Source of the DNA: Ectobius pallidus
Taxonomy: Eukaryota; Arthropoda; Insecta; Blattodea; Ectobiidae
Direction: 5' to 3'
DNA length: 64,000 bases
NCBI GenBank assembly: GCA_964059195.1
Contig: CAXKWD010000005.1
Coordinates: 91,091,882-91,155,881, forward strand
The notes under the pieces are model-generated. The model saw nothing but the letters and a program-made list of their open reading frames with translations, was not told the DNA's origin and ran no database searches. The translations under genes were made by a program, and so were the position numbers. This document shows positions 21,366 through 34,697 of this stretch, one piece after another (the stretch's first letter is position 1; every line of letters starts with the position of its first letter).

Positions 21366-24300
21366 ATTATAAAACAGCAAAATACAAAACATATTCTAAG
21401 ACGTGAATCACGCATCTATGTCGTCAATATACTCTTCAGTTGGTTTTATTCTACCTATGTAGTATTGAGATAGTGCGATATCCTTGTTCGATACTTAATA
21501 AATGCAGGAAAACCTACATTTTAAGTCCATATAATATCACTAATACCGCAGCCCATTAATGGCTAATACAGAATTCTTGGGACTCGTGAGCCCTATTGCA
21601 TGATAATATTATTAATAATCAAATCTTAATAACTTTTGGCATGTAATTTGTTTCGTTTTAATTTTTTCTACCTATTTTTATTTGTAAATATAGGCTAAAC
21701 ATATTTAAATGGATTTCAGTTTTTGGAATTCTGAACTTCTAATCTTAAATTCCTTTTGTAGAATTTTTAAACCTATTTTTTATACATTAATTTTTTGTAT
21801 ATATTTGTAAATTTATTTCTTCTCTCTAACTAATCAATGTGATAATTGCAGCCCCTACACAAGCTTTACTCGTCTGAGGACTGTCAAAGAAATATCCCTT
21901 TTATAAAATCTTAAAATTTTGACAATTTTGACAACAATAAAATATCAATTTGAAATTTGGAGTGCTTTCGTAAATCAAGGTACTCCCAGTGAGTGGGCAG
22001 TTTATTGTGCTTTTCATCTCTTAAAACTCTCATGAAACACATTTTGGGAACTTCTTTTTTTAAAGCAGTCATATGCTGCACACACGTGCAAGTTTGCTTA
22101 TATTAACTTCGGAGGTTCCCATGTGAAGGAAAGAATACATCACACATCTATGGCTTTGTGTTTTTATCTAGTAATGCTTATTATTTTATCTATTTTAATG
22201 TTCTGAGATCACGAGATCACGGAAAAAACCTCACGTAGGTAACTTGTCCCGATCAGAATTCGAACCCGCTGCATCCCCTACACCACAGCGGTATATAATA
22301 ACGATTAATAATGAAATATAATATTAATAGGCCTCATAGTACTAGTACTAGTTATATTGTAATTTTCAGAACACACGATTTGTTTGGGTTTCTAATGTTA
22401 TACTTAAATAATGTAAGGGTTGCCTTAATTTATTCATCTTGTTCAATCTGTTTTCATTTGAATACCACTTAGGTTATAATGCGATTAAATGTACCACTTA
22501 TTAAAAGGAATGTATTCATTTACACTGAAATGAAATGAATGAAATATGTTTCAATAATATATTCTCAACATCGGGAAAGCCTCAGATCACAAATACTTTA
22601 TATTTGTATTTAGCTTGCAGCTGTACAGGCTTATCACAAATATTTGAAACTTTGCATATTACAATTTATTTATTTTATTTTTTTTAAAGAAATGAGGTAT
22701 TAGCCTATAAGTGTTATATGGTGTTAGCATTTAGCAATATATATACTTTAAAAAATATTAGAATAAGAACAAAAAGTAATTCAACTCACGTAAAGTGTGT
22801 ATTTGTAGGCCTATTTAATTACATGAGCAGGTTACAGGCCTAAGTATCAGTAAAGAACCGTCGTTCAATTCATATTGGATTAACTTAAAGATCGAGGAGG
22901 ATTATATCGCGAATTTTTATCATTTTACTAGAAAAATTAGAACTTTCAAATAGTTTTCCCGTTTCCATAGTCATAGTCATATGTTCTCTTATACATTAAA
23001 AATAACTCATAACCACAACGAAAATAGCATGTTTGCTGAATTCCCATGGCAGGTTTTAACAATTTGTCCGTATTATGTTCATAACACGTTTTACTTTTCC
23101 ATTACACACGTAAGAGGATGTAGCCTACATTATGATTAAACTAGATTCTTTCATCATTATGCATATATGTTATGCATTTATAGCCATGCTAAACATGCTG
23201 CAACAACATTTTATCATTTCATAACGTTGTAATAACAAGATATTAATAGCAACTGTTACAATAGAAAATGTTATGCTTAAATAGAATACTTGGTTACGGT
23301 CATGGGCTTACGGTGAAATTTTGTTCGGGAGGGGTTCAATGTAAAATCGTCTCAGTTCCAAGTCCTTGCGCACATTGTGAATTTTTTTTAAATTACTAAA
23401 CAGTTGTATTGTGATAATTAATACACTGTAATAAATTAATATGCAGCTCAGTCTTTGAAACCGTTTTTCTTGAGATTTCTATCCATTTCTCGTTTAAGTT
23501 AGAGTCTATAAATAAAAACTTTCTTTTGAAAAATTATCATAATACTGTATGGTGTACAGGGCACGTTTTTAATGTCATCTGTAAATCCATCGGTGGAAAA
23601 CCCCGATTAATGCCGGTTACTTCATATTTTTGTGATGAGCTCCTGATTTACTGTTGGCTTTACAAACAGGTTGATAGATTTCGGCGGGAGTATTCGAGTT
23701 GTCATTTGACAGATTCCAAAGAGATTTTTGTTTACTGAAAAACTATCAACACCACGAGGTTTTGAAATCTGAATCTTAAATAAATTACGATAAATCTTAA
23801 ATAATGCTTTGATATGTATGTAAAATATGTAACAACCTAATCAGAGTTTTTTTATTTCGTTCCATGATTTATAATCTTCGGAATATTGCACGCCCGTACG
23901 CCCGTGGTTACAGTATAGGTTCTGTAGATTCTGACTCTGGATTATCTAATGAAATTATACATACACACACATTAGCATACACACACACAGAATGAACTGC
24001 AGAAAATTATAGCTGACACCATTTTCGTGGAAAATGTTTAAATAAACATTGAGTCCTATTCGCAATTTCTGCTGTTTCTTTTTAACCCTTAAATGCACGA
24101 GATTAAATTTCTCATGGAAACTATAATTCCCTGCCGGATTGCAAAAAATCAGTTAACACAATGATTAGGCTCATAGTTTACTTCTTGTGTCCTATTCTGT
24201 GAATTTTACATGAATATTAAATTTTCTTTCGGGTAATTTCCCATTATTTTATTACATACCGTAACTAAGGAAAACTTTTGTGTTATGAATATGTTAGGAA

Positions 24301-24518
24301 TATAGGATGCATCATGCGTTTTAAGGTTAAAGACGAGATTTACTTTAAATGTAGCTTTATCTTTCTAGTCGCTCTAGTACAACATAGTAGTAGTTAAGTA
24401 GTCTCTGAAGAAAACTAAGCTACCCCGGGCTGCAGTCACTCCAGATTGTTATTATTGACTCTCCAACGAGAAAGAGCCCGTTTTTACAGTAAGCATATGC
24501 TAGGGGTGTAGTCTAAAG
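21366..24518. other. AT-rich intergenic DNA
   Basis: No supported gene. 21780-21960 has the look of a LINE 3' end (CAGCCCCTACACAAGCTTTA), not proven. (CA)n lies at about 23962-23989. Confidence 0.45.
22218..22292 (-). repeat. SINE head fragment
   Basis: Minus strand: TACCGCTGTGGTGTAGGGGA, GGGTTCGAATTCTGATCGGG, ACAAGTTACCTACGTGAGGT. Same family as 21030-21358, truncated on the 3' side. Confidence 0.75.
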
Positions 24519-24528
24519 AATCGTATTA

Positions 24529-25017
24529 CTTACTTACTCAATGGCAATAGACAATTCCTCTGAAAGCTAAAGGAATATTATCTATTTTAAGGAACCCGAA
24601 GCTTCATTGTCGCGCTTACGTGAACCCGACATTCAACCCTATTCTGTGCTAGCTCCATCCAATCATCCCTTGCAAATCCTACTTCCCTTAAATCAATCCT
24701 AATATTGTCCTCCCACCTACGTCAAGGTCTTCCACGTGGCCTTTTCCCTTCGGGTCTCCCAGTCAATACTTTTGAGATATGTCTTTCCTTTCCAATGCGA
24801 ACAACATGTCCAGCCCATTTCATCCTCCGTGATTTAATTACCCTTACTATATCCGGTGAAGAGAACATGTCATGAAGCTCGACGTTATGCAATTTTATTC
24901 AGTCCTCATTTTCATCTCTCTTAGGCCTAAATATTTTCCTAAGCACTCTGCTTTCGAACACTCTCAGATTATGTTCTTCCCGAATAGTAAGTGACCATGT
25001 CTCACATCCATATAAAA
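24529..25017 (-). mobile_element. 5'-truncated LINE, 489 bp, with 10 bp target duplication
   Basis: AATCGTATTA at 24519-24528 and 25018-25027 bounds the insertion. On the minus strand it encodes the C-terminal end of the same retrotransposon as 3952-4699, with recognisable RVFESRVLRKIFRPK-, MKWAGHVVRIGKE- and GRPEGKRP-like text, disrupted by a few changes. The shared 3' UTR ends near GAGTAAGTAAG, an AAGT-type repeat tail. Better preserved than the copy at 3952. Confidence 0.85.
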
Positions 25018-25027
25018 AATCGTATTA

Positions 25028-27747
25028 GAATCTATTAATGCAAACCAAAAAACAAGAAGTATTAAATAATGTTAGACTTGAAGCTTTAACGTCACTGGTT
25101 TGTAATTATGGCTTCACGGATTATCAGCCGTTTCGATTTATAAATCTTCAGCTTTCGGTCATCCTTATCTCTGTGGCCTTCATCAGAATATGATTGCAAG
25201 AGACTTTATAAAGCGTGTATTAAAATTATGAACAGTGCGTTGTAGTATAGGCCCTAATAGGCTAGTCTGGAAATGGGAAGGACAATTTTACTTGTTTTTG
25301 GATACCTTCGTGCACGCAACTTGGATACCTCCTAGAAGATCTTTTGCATGCAATCCGGAAAAGAATTCCCCTCTCCTCATGGAATTCACTATTAAATGCC
25401 TCCTACATTATGACCTATTTAATAGGTCTATGTATGCCTATGCATACCGATTCTAAATTCCATATGACAACTAATTATTTGAGGACTTATTTTCAGCATA
25501 TTTATTGTTTGATTTTGTAGACATGAATAGAATTACGTAATGTACTTGTAAGCGTGATCTTATTGCGTTCGTGTAATTCAAGCCCTCGACTGAACGCCTC
25601 CCCTTAAATCTTCCCATTCGAACAAACACAACACCATAAATAGCTAGGTCTGCTGATTTTGTAAAGAAATGAGTTTAATAAAAAAAAATCAATTTTAACT
25701 GTGTCTGCAAATTTACTATGCAAACTTTTCATTTACCGGTATCCTCTACCATAGATGAAGTACTGAGGATAAATCGAAAATGAATAAACTACTTCCCGAG
25801 TACTTTGTAAAAAATAAAAGCATATATAGCTATTTTATTACGCTAAGATAGAAGTTTCGACATTTAGATGTTTATCAAAATAGTTAGTCTTTTGTAAATC
25901 TATATCAATTTTTTTTTATGAAAAGGATGGCATCGGTAATATTTTATAAATAGTAAGCAAATTCTAGGGTGTGCAATAAGTACAATGAATTTTCAAAATA
26001 AAAAATTATAAGTTATAACTAAGCACAATGCAACGTTCATTCACAACAAGGAGGCTATGCTCAGACGAACAGCCGACAGACGTAATTCCGAAAACATTAT
26101 TTTCGGCTCCTAGCTGACGTTATCTCGATTTCCATTTTAGTCACGATCACTATAGTTTTGCTATACTACGTATATTCGACAAGGTAAAAGTCTCATATAA
26201 AGTACCATGCTAAAATTAAATTTGGTGATCATTCCCGAAATGTTAACCTTTTCACTGTTACTGACGTAGGCCTATAAAGGCTTCGCGTCAAAATTGTATG
26301 ATTAAAAGCATGAATTAAGATTAAAGCATAATACTTTATGTAAAATGTAAGCATTTTTATCCATGTGTTAAGATTGTCACTTATGTGGAAAAAACTATTG
26401 TACAAAAATTTACCCCATCACTTTCAAATCGAATGCTCTTCATTTGATGAATATCTTATTACCAGTGTATAAATTTAACTTTGAAAGGGTCAAATGTAAT
26501 ATTGACAGTGACCTCCTATGGTTATTACACTGTTCTTTTGAGCCTAAACAAAACATTTGATTTAATTTCGCTCAAAGAATAATTAGTTGGGAGATCGATT
26601 TCAAACCACAATGCCATTGGAGTAGACCTGCTAAAAGAAAACAAACACGAATACCGACATGTCAGTAGTAGATTTAGTTGTGTACTGAGCACAGTCATAG
26701 ACTTCTAAATTATGCAGACACCACTGAATCACGCTAAACATACATTGACGTATCTCGCTTTTTGCATATCTCTAGGGAGAACGAAGATTTGGTCTCGCTT
26801 TAAAAAAAAAAAAATCTGAATGAAAAGATGAAAAGTTTCAGATTTCGGGATTTGAACACTGGGCGAGTTATCAATCTGATCACATTGCATGGGGGTTTGA
26901 GGGTGGGGGGTGTTATCTGAAGACAGTCGCGTGAGGCATGTGTGAATCACCCCCTCTCCTCTGCTGGCAGGGGTAGATAACAGTTATCTCGTTCAAGACA
27001 CGGGAGGGTGGTACTGAAGGGGAGAGTTAGAATAACTGATCGCCTGCCTACGCTGAAGAAAGGGAATTCATCCCCCTCGAAGCAAAGAGATCACAGCCAC
27101 CAGCAAACATAGAAACATGATAGGGGGTTAGGTCGGGGAAGGGTAAATAAACCCTTGTACGTGTGTATGTAGGGCTTTTGATGGCTTATAATCTGGTTCT
27201 GTGTAATTGAAGTTCATACCTCAGCATTCCTTTTAACCCCTTGCTTGATTAACAAAAATATTGATTTGCACCACTGCACCATTGCAAACCTAGGTAGGCC
27301 TAAATATTGAGTCCAGGTTAGGTCAATCAGGAAGACTGGAAAATCGCTTCCCTATCCCGAGAATTAAATTTGATTGCACTTGTGTACATTTCTACGTGTA
27401 CATAACAATATTTGGACAGCTTAATATCTGAATAAACAGTCGCTTGAAACTAAAATTCAAACGACAAATTGCGGGACATGACCTACTTCGTCTATAACTT
27501 AAAATAATCCGTTGATCCTTGGTCCAGTAAGTATTAAGAATGAATAATAATTATTAGTTTTATATTCACATAAATAAAACGCCCTTTTGATACAGGATTA
27601 ACACTATTAATTCAAAAACTTTTAGGCCTATATCCATGAATTTCATGGAACATTAACCATCATCATCATCATCACCACCACCAAACAAGCCTACTGCAGG
27701 TTACAAGAAAATCTATCCCGGTTAAAGAACTTATATCTTACGTAAGA
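25028..27747. other. AT-rich intergenic DNA
   Basis: No supported gene. 26880-27130 is GC-richer with G-runs (GGGTGGGGGG). (CAT)n at 27658-27675. Small frames at 25235-25456 and 26729-26950 lack features. Confidence 0.45.
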
Positions 27748-27885
27748 ATTTGGGTCCACTGCTATGGACCAGGGGACGTGTTCGCTCCTCGCTCGCAGCG
27801 GGCACTGGTTCGAATCCTGGTCGGAACAAGTTACCTAGGTGGTGTTTTTTCCCGGGGTTTTCCCTCACCTTTGAGACGAATATAG
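27748..27885 (+). repeat. SINE fragment (same family as 21030-21358)
   Basis: GCACTGGTTCGAATCCTGGT (box B), GGAACAAGTTACCTAGGTGG, CCCGGGGTTTTCCCTCACCT. The 3' part of the family is missing. Confidence 0.78.
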
Positions 27886-28435
27886 GATACTTAATTTGCA
27901 TTCTCTTTTATGATTTATTTGCTAGACCAAGGAAATCTAAATCTATTGAATAGTCGGAACGATTATTTGTTCATTTAACATGTTTGATGCTACAAAGAAA
28001 ATATTATATGAAAAATTTAAATGGTGCATCTCAGTTTCTTTCGACAACCTTGAAACCTCAATAATAAAGTTCTTAAGAGGTATATGTGAGAAAGTTTGTG
28101 CAACATATTTTGCACCATTTATTGTATTATTGGGTTCTTCTAACAGTCCGGCAAAAGCAAAGTATGAATATATTATATGAGCTACTTAACAAAATTGCTA
28201 GCTATTGAAGATCCACTGCAATATACTTATAACTAAAATTGGATCAATCATTATTTACATAACTCTATCAACATAGTAAAGGGAATTTTGTTTAAATTTT
28301 AACTATATTAAACTTTTTCGAATAGTATTCTTTGCAAAATAGAATGTAATATACATCCTACCGCACATTTAAATAATACTCAATAATTCACTTCAAAAAC
28401 GAAACACGATCATCTTCATGCGATTGTTTGGCAAT
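27886..28435. other. Intergenic DNA
   Basis: A 66-codon frame at 27980-28180 has no recognisable domain. Not called. Confidence 0.4.
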
Positions 28436-28555
28436 TCATTTTATCCTCTGGTTCTTGACGTCTGGCTCGAAGCCGGAAGAGTAAACATGTTCATCTGTTA
28501 GGCTGTTTCTATATTTTTTTAACTTCATGGTTGAAAATGTCGATTCGATGCACAA
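28436..28555 (-). pseudogene. hAT transposase C-terminal (dimerisation region) remnant
   Basis: The minus strand reads LCIESTFSTMKLKKYRNSLT followed by DEHVYSSGFEPDVKN and a stop. The order ESxFSTMKxxKxxYRxxLTDEH is characteristic of the hAT C-terminal dimerisation domain in the ZBED5/FAM200-like branch. It appears one or two residues short in the MKLxKxxYRN segment and has lost the rest of the gene. About 80-130 bp upstream on the same strand (28640-28694) lies a G-rich, transposon-end-like sequence, so this may be an internally deleted hAT copy. The match is by eye but the motif is distinctive. Confidence 0.6.
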
Positions 28556-28643
28556 TAACGAGTTTTAAGCTTCCCATGCTTTATACTCGTATTAAGTAAT
28601 TTATAAGCAGACTTAAAAAAATGGTAAAATTTTCCTTTTTTTA

Positions 28644-28692
28644 ATCAATGGGGGGGTTCAAACCCCCAAACCCCCCCTCGTTACGCCTCTGG
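28644..28692 (-). repeat. Possible hAT terminal sequence
   Basis: On the minus strand CAGAGGCGTAACGAGGGGGG continues into GTTTGGGGGTTTGAA. CAGAGGCG-type starts followed by G-runs are common at hAT ends. The partner end was not found. Confidence 0.4.
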
Positions 28693-28693
28693 C

Positions 28694-29149
28694 AGTATTA
28701 CGCCTTCGCTTTCATAACTACATTGTTAAGTACTTGGCTTTTGTCGCTGGGTGCAACAAAAATCTGTCTTAATTTTCTTAACACAAATTTCTTGTCAATC
28801 CACCTGAAATAACCTGGTAATAGTCGCGTTGCTGATTCCTGGTTTATTGGAATTTATATATTTTTTTTAATTTATGCTTTCTTTCCTTGTAAGGAACTGA
28901 ATTTATATCCATATGGCAAACAATCAAAACTTGTTCTATTGGCTCCTCAATAATGAAAATCTAGATGTGTCTCGGTTCGCTTCCATAGTAGCCCATGCCA
29001 TTACTTTTGCTTTTAACGTTGATTTTTTTTTTTCTTTTTGGTTAATATTGACACAACTAAACTAAATTAAAGGCCGTAGCACTACCTCCCTCGGGTCTAC
29101 CATAAGATCACTGTGTCTCTGCCTCCATTTTGCGACTTCATTTGCAAAT
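28694..29149. other. Intergenic DNA
   Basis: T-rich, nothing recognised. Confidence 0.4.
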
Positions 29150-29700
29150 GACAAGATTGGGGTCATTTTGTCAGCCATTGGATTGTTTTCTTGAATGGAG
29201 ACGCCACTTCTTTATGAAGTAGTTCCTCAGTTACCTCTCGAGCAGGGCCGGCTTGTCCATATAGGCAAACTAGGAAGCCGACCAGTGTGCCAAATGTTTA
29301 TAAACATTTAGGGACGGCAACATTTAGCTAAAAAGCTTATCTATGATTAGTTTCTTGTTTGTTTAATGAAAATATTAATAATTATTTCAGTTAAATGTAT
29401 TTTTATTCAATCCCCGTATTATCTAGATATGTTACAACGTCTTCATAAATACAAGCCATTCTCAAATTAGACAAATTCAAATCAATTTTATTTAACCACT
29501 AGAGAATGTGAAATTACAATTTTAATCTAATGGTAACATATGAAATGATTGAGGTGGCAATTTAAGGGGATGCCGAAATTATTCCTCACCTAGGGCGCCA
29601 AAGTACTTAGAGCCGGCCCTGTTAACGAGAAATAATGCACCCATTCCAGACTTCTTCGCGTAGAAAAATCCAAAGAAGTGTCGGGGATCAAAAACGGCCA
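29150..29700 (-). mobile_element. Degraded tRNA-type SINE interrupted by a hAT element
   Basis: 29205-29240 (CGCCACTTCTTTATGAAGTA) and 29622-29690 (ATGCACCCATTCCAGACTTC, GGGGATCAAA) align in order with the minus-strand SINE at 43800-44062 (GCTACTTCTTTATGAATTAG, ATGCACCCCGTTCCAAATCG, GGGGATCGAA). The intervening 29243-29621 is foreign. Confidence 0.65.
29243..29621. mobile_element. hAT MITE, 379 bp, CAGGGCCGGC ends
   Basis: Left end CAGGGCCGGCTTGTCC, right end on the other strand CAGGGCCGGCTCTAAG, followed by GGCGCCCTAGG, a well-known hAT terminus type. Flanks CTCTCGAG and TTAACGAG match only partly, so the duplication has eroded. Inserted in the SINE above. Confidence 0.78.
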
Positions 29701-30538
29701 TGCCAGTTCCATATGCAGCAACTCTAACAAGAAAGTCGTATCATGACGTAAATTTGTCACATGATTATTAAACTTTGCATAATTAAATTTACATAGGCGT
29801 ACCATACGAGAATTATTTGTACAGGATATTTTCAATGTAACAAATCTATTAGTAATTTCGAAAAACTGTAAACAATTAGGCATGAAGAGAATAAAGCAGA
29901 GAATAAAGCCATTTATGAACCTACCATCCTATACTATAAAATTAAATATGACATTGGTCATTGGTCTAATGATAGAGGAAAGAGGCACAATCCACCAACA
30001 AATTATATGTTTGGGTGACTTACGGGCTGGACATGATCATAGTCGCTGCAATTAAAGGATCGGTTTTATGTAAGAAACCATTTATTTAGCAGTTAACATA
30101 TTTTTATATTCTAAAATACTATGTATGTTTTATTATCTTACAGAAGTAGAATTTTTATGAGCTAATTGTAACTTGTAAACTCCGACGTTTGGCAACCCTC
30201 GATTGAGGGAAGTTCAAAATAAAAATATAATGTTATCGATGTCTACCTTAAGACATGGCCTATTTTGTGAACATGGAAAATTCTGTTATGTATTATTTTA
30301 ATTTTTAAAGCTAATTTAAAATTTAGTCAGGGTCAGTTCTATAATTAATTAAATAAATGGCAGAATTAAGTATGTTTATTATTTTTATTATCGTTGCTGT
30401 TATAATAAAAACATAACTTAGCTTACATTTAAAACGCTTTGCTCCTTCAAAACCAATATCTTTGAAAACAAAGAATTCTATAATCTGCCTACATTCTGCG
30501 TTTTTTGCTTAGAATTGGTAACTCTTGCAAGGTTTTTA

Positions 30539-30571
<33 letters not shown>

Positions 30572-33325
30572 GTAGGTGATGTAAAAATTATTCAACTACC
30601 TCCATAATACCAGTAACTCACTGGGTCAGAAATAGACTGACAACATGAAAACTGCACTGCAAACGATAAAAATGTCTGTTAAAGGTGCGAAAAAAAAAAA
30701 GAAAAAAAAACTCGGCGTAAACCAAACATGAGCGCTGATATAAAGTTTATGAACTGGAATTTAACACGAAACAGAACGCTACATAGGAAGTCGATGAGAG
30801 GACCATCTGATCAGTTCAGCAATGAAAGAGAGAGAGAGAGAGGCAGACTGAGCGAATAAAAAAATAAAAAAAAGTTAGCAACTTTTTGTATGCAAACGAC
30901 TATACGCTTTTGCAAGGTTGGTTGGATCGGATTTCGATTTATTTTAGGTTAGGTTTAGTTTCGTCTGACTGGTTGGGGACGCTTCTCCGTCCCGGGGGAC
31001 GCCCGTCGCGCTCGTGTGGCGACACGGCGAACTAAATATTATTACAGCAACTTTATAAATGTACTGCAGTACACTACACGGGGTTATATTAGCAGAATAC
31101 CAAACCTGCTATGATGCGATTAGCCAACAAGAAGGAACGTTAATCCACTGCAGCGGAAACTCTTACATGGATACACCTACCGAATAGTGAAAAGGAATCT
31201 GTGTACAGTCTAGATTTAATACTTTAGCTAGTAACTTTGCAGGTCTATAAAAATGTGCCTAGACTACATAGACCTAGATGGTAAAGTATATTCAGACTTT
31301 GGTGATTTTAGTGTAAATCACAAAATTAAACGTGACATGGATCCAAATCATTATAATCTTGATTGCAGTGTTTACGCCTAGAGCCTATTGTTAAACTACC
31401 CTACATAAAATATACCTACATTTATGAAGAATTCGTTAAAATTACAACATAAAGACTTAGTTTATTCTGTATTCTTTCCAGAAAGCCTAGTATATTTACC
31501 GGTACACATATATTAAGGCTGTAAATACTCTTTCCCCTCTCACTTAATGCGGAATAACTACGGTAGGTCCTAGAATGGTTTCAGTTACCAAGTCAAAAGA
31601 CGCAAAAAGGATTTGGAGCCAGCGAATAATCAATTTTTCAGTTCTATTTGCTATGAAGTTATCTGCTCAAATACTCCCTTTAAAGTTAAAATTAATTAGG
31701 AACTATTTAAAAACACCACGAGTCAACAAAGGCTTAATGCACTCAGTGTGTTGAGTGTTGAATTTAAGAATGCAAGGGAACTTGAGTTACATAGGCTAAT
31801 TCAATTAATGTAGCCTATTTGCCTCTGAAGATGCCAGAAGGGAAAATCGATCCTTCAGGTCGACTTGATATGAAAATAGGTATAAAAACAGGGGAAAAAG
31901 CTATGAGAAAAGAAATTAAATATCGGCACTAAATTTAGTTTTGTTGAGTTGTAACTCTTGGTTGAGTTAAAGGGAACAATAAATATAAATTCAGTGATTT
32001 TCATGATACCGGCACATAATTATTATTACCTTAGCTTTTGAAAAGTTTTTCTGTGTGCATTGAAAAGTAATTGGGGTCCAAATTATTTTTGCTGGGGGAG
32101 TGGGGTCCAGATGCAAAAGGTTACGCCACTGATTTGTCTATATAACTTATATTGAATGCAGTAGTAGGAAACAATATGTTTTTATATAGCTCGTTTACTT
32201 TTTCTCTTTCACTTTCTTACATGTAAAATATGAATTTAATGTATGTTTATCGTGTACTTCTGCTATCGGGAAAGCACTCTACCGGTAGTCTGGAAGAGAT
32301 GTAGGAAAGGGATAAATCCACTCAAAATTTAAAAGTCTCCGATTTTTTCACATTTTAGCATGTGAATTTTTAAGTTGTGGAAAGTGAGATGATCATGTAT
32401 GAAAGTAATAAGATTGGTGGTTTAGCTGTAGTGATGAATGAAATATTAGAGGCGTTAAGATGGAGATGTTAATTTAAAATATTCTGAAAAGCACGTCATG
32501 CTTCATGGCAGTAAAATAATCCATATACCATTCTAAAAATATATTTTCATATTTTAAATCCTAAATAATTTTTAAGGATTTTCATCTAAAGTAACTATGA
32601 AAACTGGCAACAACTTAAGTAAATATTTAAATTGAGAAAGCGGACCATTAAGAAAAAAATCCCCTACCCACAACCTTCGAAAACATGAAAACTGAGGTGG
32701 AGAAAAATATATAGCAGAGGAGCCACATGACCATTTGCCGGAAAAGAGAGTCGCAACAACATTTTCATACGAATAGCTTTTCCGAATCAGCAATGATGAC
32801 CAAAAACCCTTTTATTTCACATTTTTTCACATTTTGATGATACAATTAACAGTACAGTAAATTTTTTCTTCCTTGGCACTAGTGCAATGCGTGATAGGGG
32901 CAGAGCATTCAGAGGTGGGAGTTGAATTCAGAGATATTAGCCACCTTCCCCTCCCGCCAGTCATTACAGCCATAGCCTTATACCTTAGTTATAGCGATGT
33001 CACTGCCTTCAAGACTGGCGACTCTTTCAAACAACAATATTTCAATATCAGCTCGTCCATGCTATTGAGCATTTTTCTGAACAGGACAGTAGAAATATGA
33101 GTAATAACACTCTTTCATTTCAGATGTAATAACTCTTTTGTTATGATGCATCATTTTTTAGATATAGGCGAAAAACAAGGAAAATTACCGGGGACTTTTA
33201 GTATGTTCACTTCCTAATTACTCCAAACACAGCCCTGAAGTAAAAAATTATTTCCCGAAACTGTCCTCACACCTGATAAGTGTCAAAATTCAAGAGGAAA
33301 TATACGACGCCAAGAAAAATCGGGA
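29701..33325. other. AT-rich intergenic DNA
   Basis: No supported gene. (ATT)n at 30540-30572, (AG)n at 30829-30843, a GC-rich spot at 30973-31027, and a transposon-like end near 32098-32132 (on the minus strand CAGTGGCGTAACCTTTTGCA) without a partner. Frames at 32572-32793 and 32873-33100 lack features. Confidence 0.45.
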
Positions 33326-33770
33326 TTGAGACTAACCGATAGTGAGACCCACCCTAGGAGTATGCTCAGGCTCCTAGGGAAAACCGAGCACAAAATGAGA
33401 AATTGCCGAAAGTGCCCGACCGCTACGGTAGAACCCTCGTTGTAGCCGATCCGAGTGAGGTTTTCTCGGGGTATCCCTCACTTTATCAGGGGAATACCGG
33501 ATTGGAGAAACGACCCCCGCAAGACAGATGACTAAACATAGCCTAAGGAAAATACACAGTTCTATTAGTGCTCAAGTAAACAGCCAGCTCAACACACATT
33601 TCCCGATCAATTTAGGACATAGGCAACAAAAAGGGGAAATGGAGCACTAGAACAAATGTGCTGAAAAGTTGTTGGGGCAGGAGTGTGGCCTAGGGTGGTG
33701 GGGCCAAAAAGAGAAGTGTCCTCTACACCCCTTTTTGAGCATTCATTGACTGACTGAACTAAAAGGAGCA
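33326..33770. repeat. GC-richer unclassified segment, probably repetitive
   Basis: About 440 bp of clearly higher GC than both flanks, non-coding in all frames. GTGAGGTTTTCTCGGGGTAT followed by CCCTCAC resembles the GGTTTTTCnGGGGTTTTCCCTC segment of the SINE at 27748, and the end carries TGACTGACTGA. This could be a diverged SINE or another element. Boundaries are approximate. Confidence 0.4.
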
Positions 33771-34039
33771 CAAATTATGTGATATAACAATCTTGGGGGG
33801 AAAAAATCACGCTGCGAAAAGCGTGTTGTCAAATTTGTGCTGATAAAAATGACAATTCCTTGCAATTTTGTAAACACATTTACTATCATAGGACGCTATG
33901 TTGTTTGAATAATAATCTGCAATTTGGCATTCGTCATAATAATTCTTCAACTTATAACAAATATTGTTCTTTATTCCACATTTTTTAAACTGAAAATACC
34001 GATATTAATAAACTTCATTTTTCCGATAAGGGTTATAAT

Positions 34040-34689
34040 CAGGCTTTAAAACTTAGTGCCCGAACCCACAGAGGGAGATGATTCCAGTTACCAACAACCT
34101 GAGTATTGGGGGTGGGGGGTGATTGCGTAGGCTGATAAGACAGTCATTGATAGTAGTAGTGAGAAGTGAATGCGCTCGTAGTACGGTGCCTCTCAAATTG
34201 GTCAACAGTGTACCTTGTCATTGTGCGTGTTTATAAATTTATAATACGTGTTCGGCATGCCAAAAGTAAAGTGTTGAAAAACGCAAACATATATTGAAAC
34301 ATTTGGGAGGGACTATTTTACACAAAACGCACTTAAAGCATTGTAACACACTTAATACAAATACGGAAGGAGACATTGAGTAAACAACATAACCGTAAGA
34401 TGTACGAAGATATTGATTTATTGTAGTCTGTATAATAAAATAATAATATTATGTGTGAGGGAAATCTAAAGCAAGTCTTATTTTGTGGTTCTAGGTACAG
34501 TATCGTCTTGCATGCTTGTAATGTGAGTTTAGAGAATGAGAAGTTATTTTGTGGTCTTCCTATACCTGTATTCCGGTTTGTTTACTATCACGTGAACTAG
34601 CATATGGTAGCTAGTGCATACGCCGAGCAAAGTCTGTACAGTACGGTTGCTGTTAACATATTCGATCGGGCACTAAGTTTTAAAGCCTG
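34040..34689. mobile_element. hAT element, 650 bp, with 24 bp perfect inverted repeats
   Basis: Both ends read CAGGCTTTAAAACTTAGTGC then CCGA, in inverted orientation. The exact 8 bp duplication GTTATAAT is at 34032-34039 and 34690-34697. No coding frame inside. Perfect ends and duplication suggest a younger insertion than most others here. Confidence 0.92.
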
Positions 34690-34697
34690 GTTATAAT

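Noticed and set aside
30945..30960. TTAGGTTAGG as telomeric repeat
   Set aside because: Only two units; insect telomere arrays are much longer.
32031..32132. Complete hAT element ending CAGTGGCGTAACC
   Set aside because: Only the right end fits; the possible left end CAGTGATTTTC lacks matching sequence and an 8 bp duplication.
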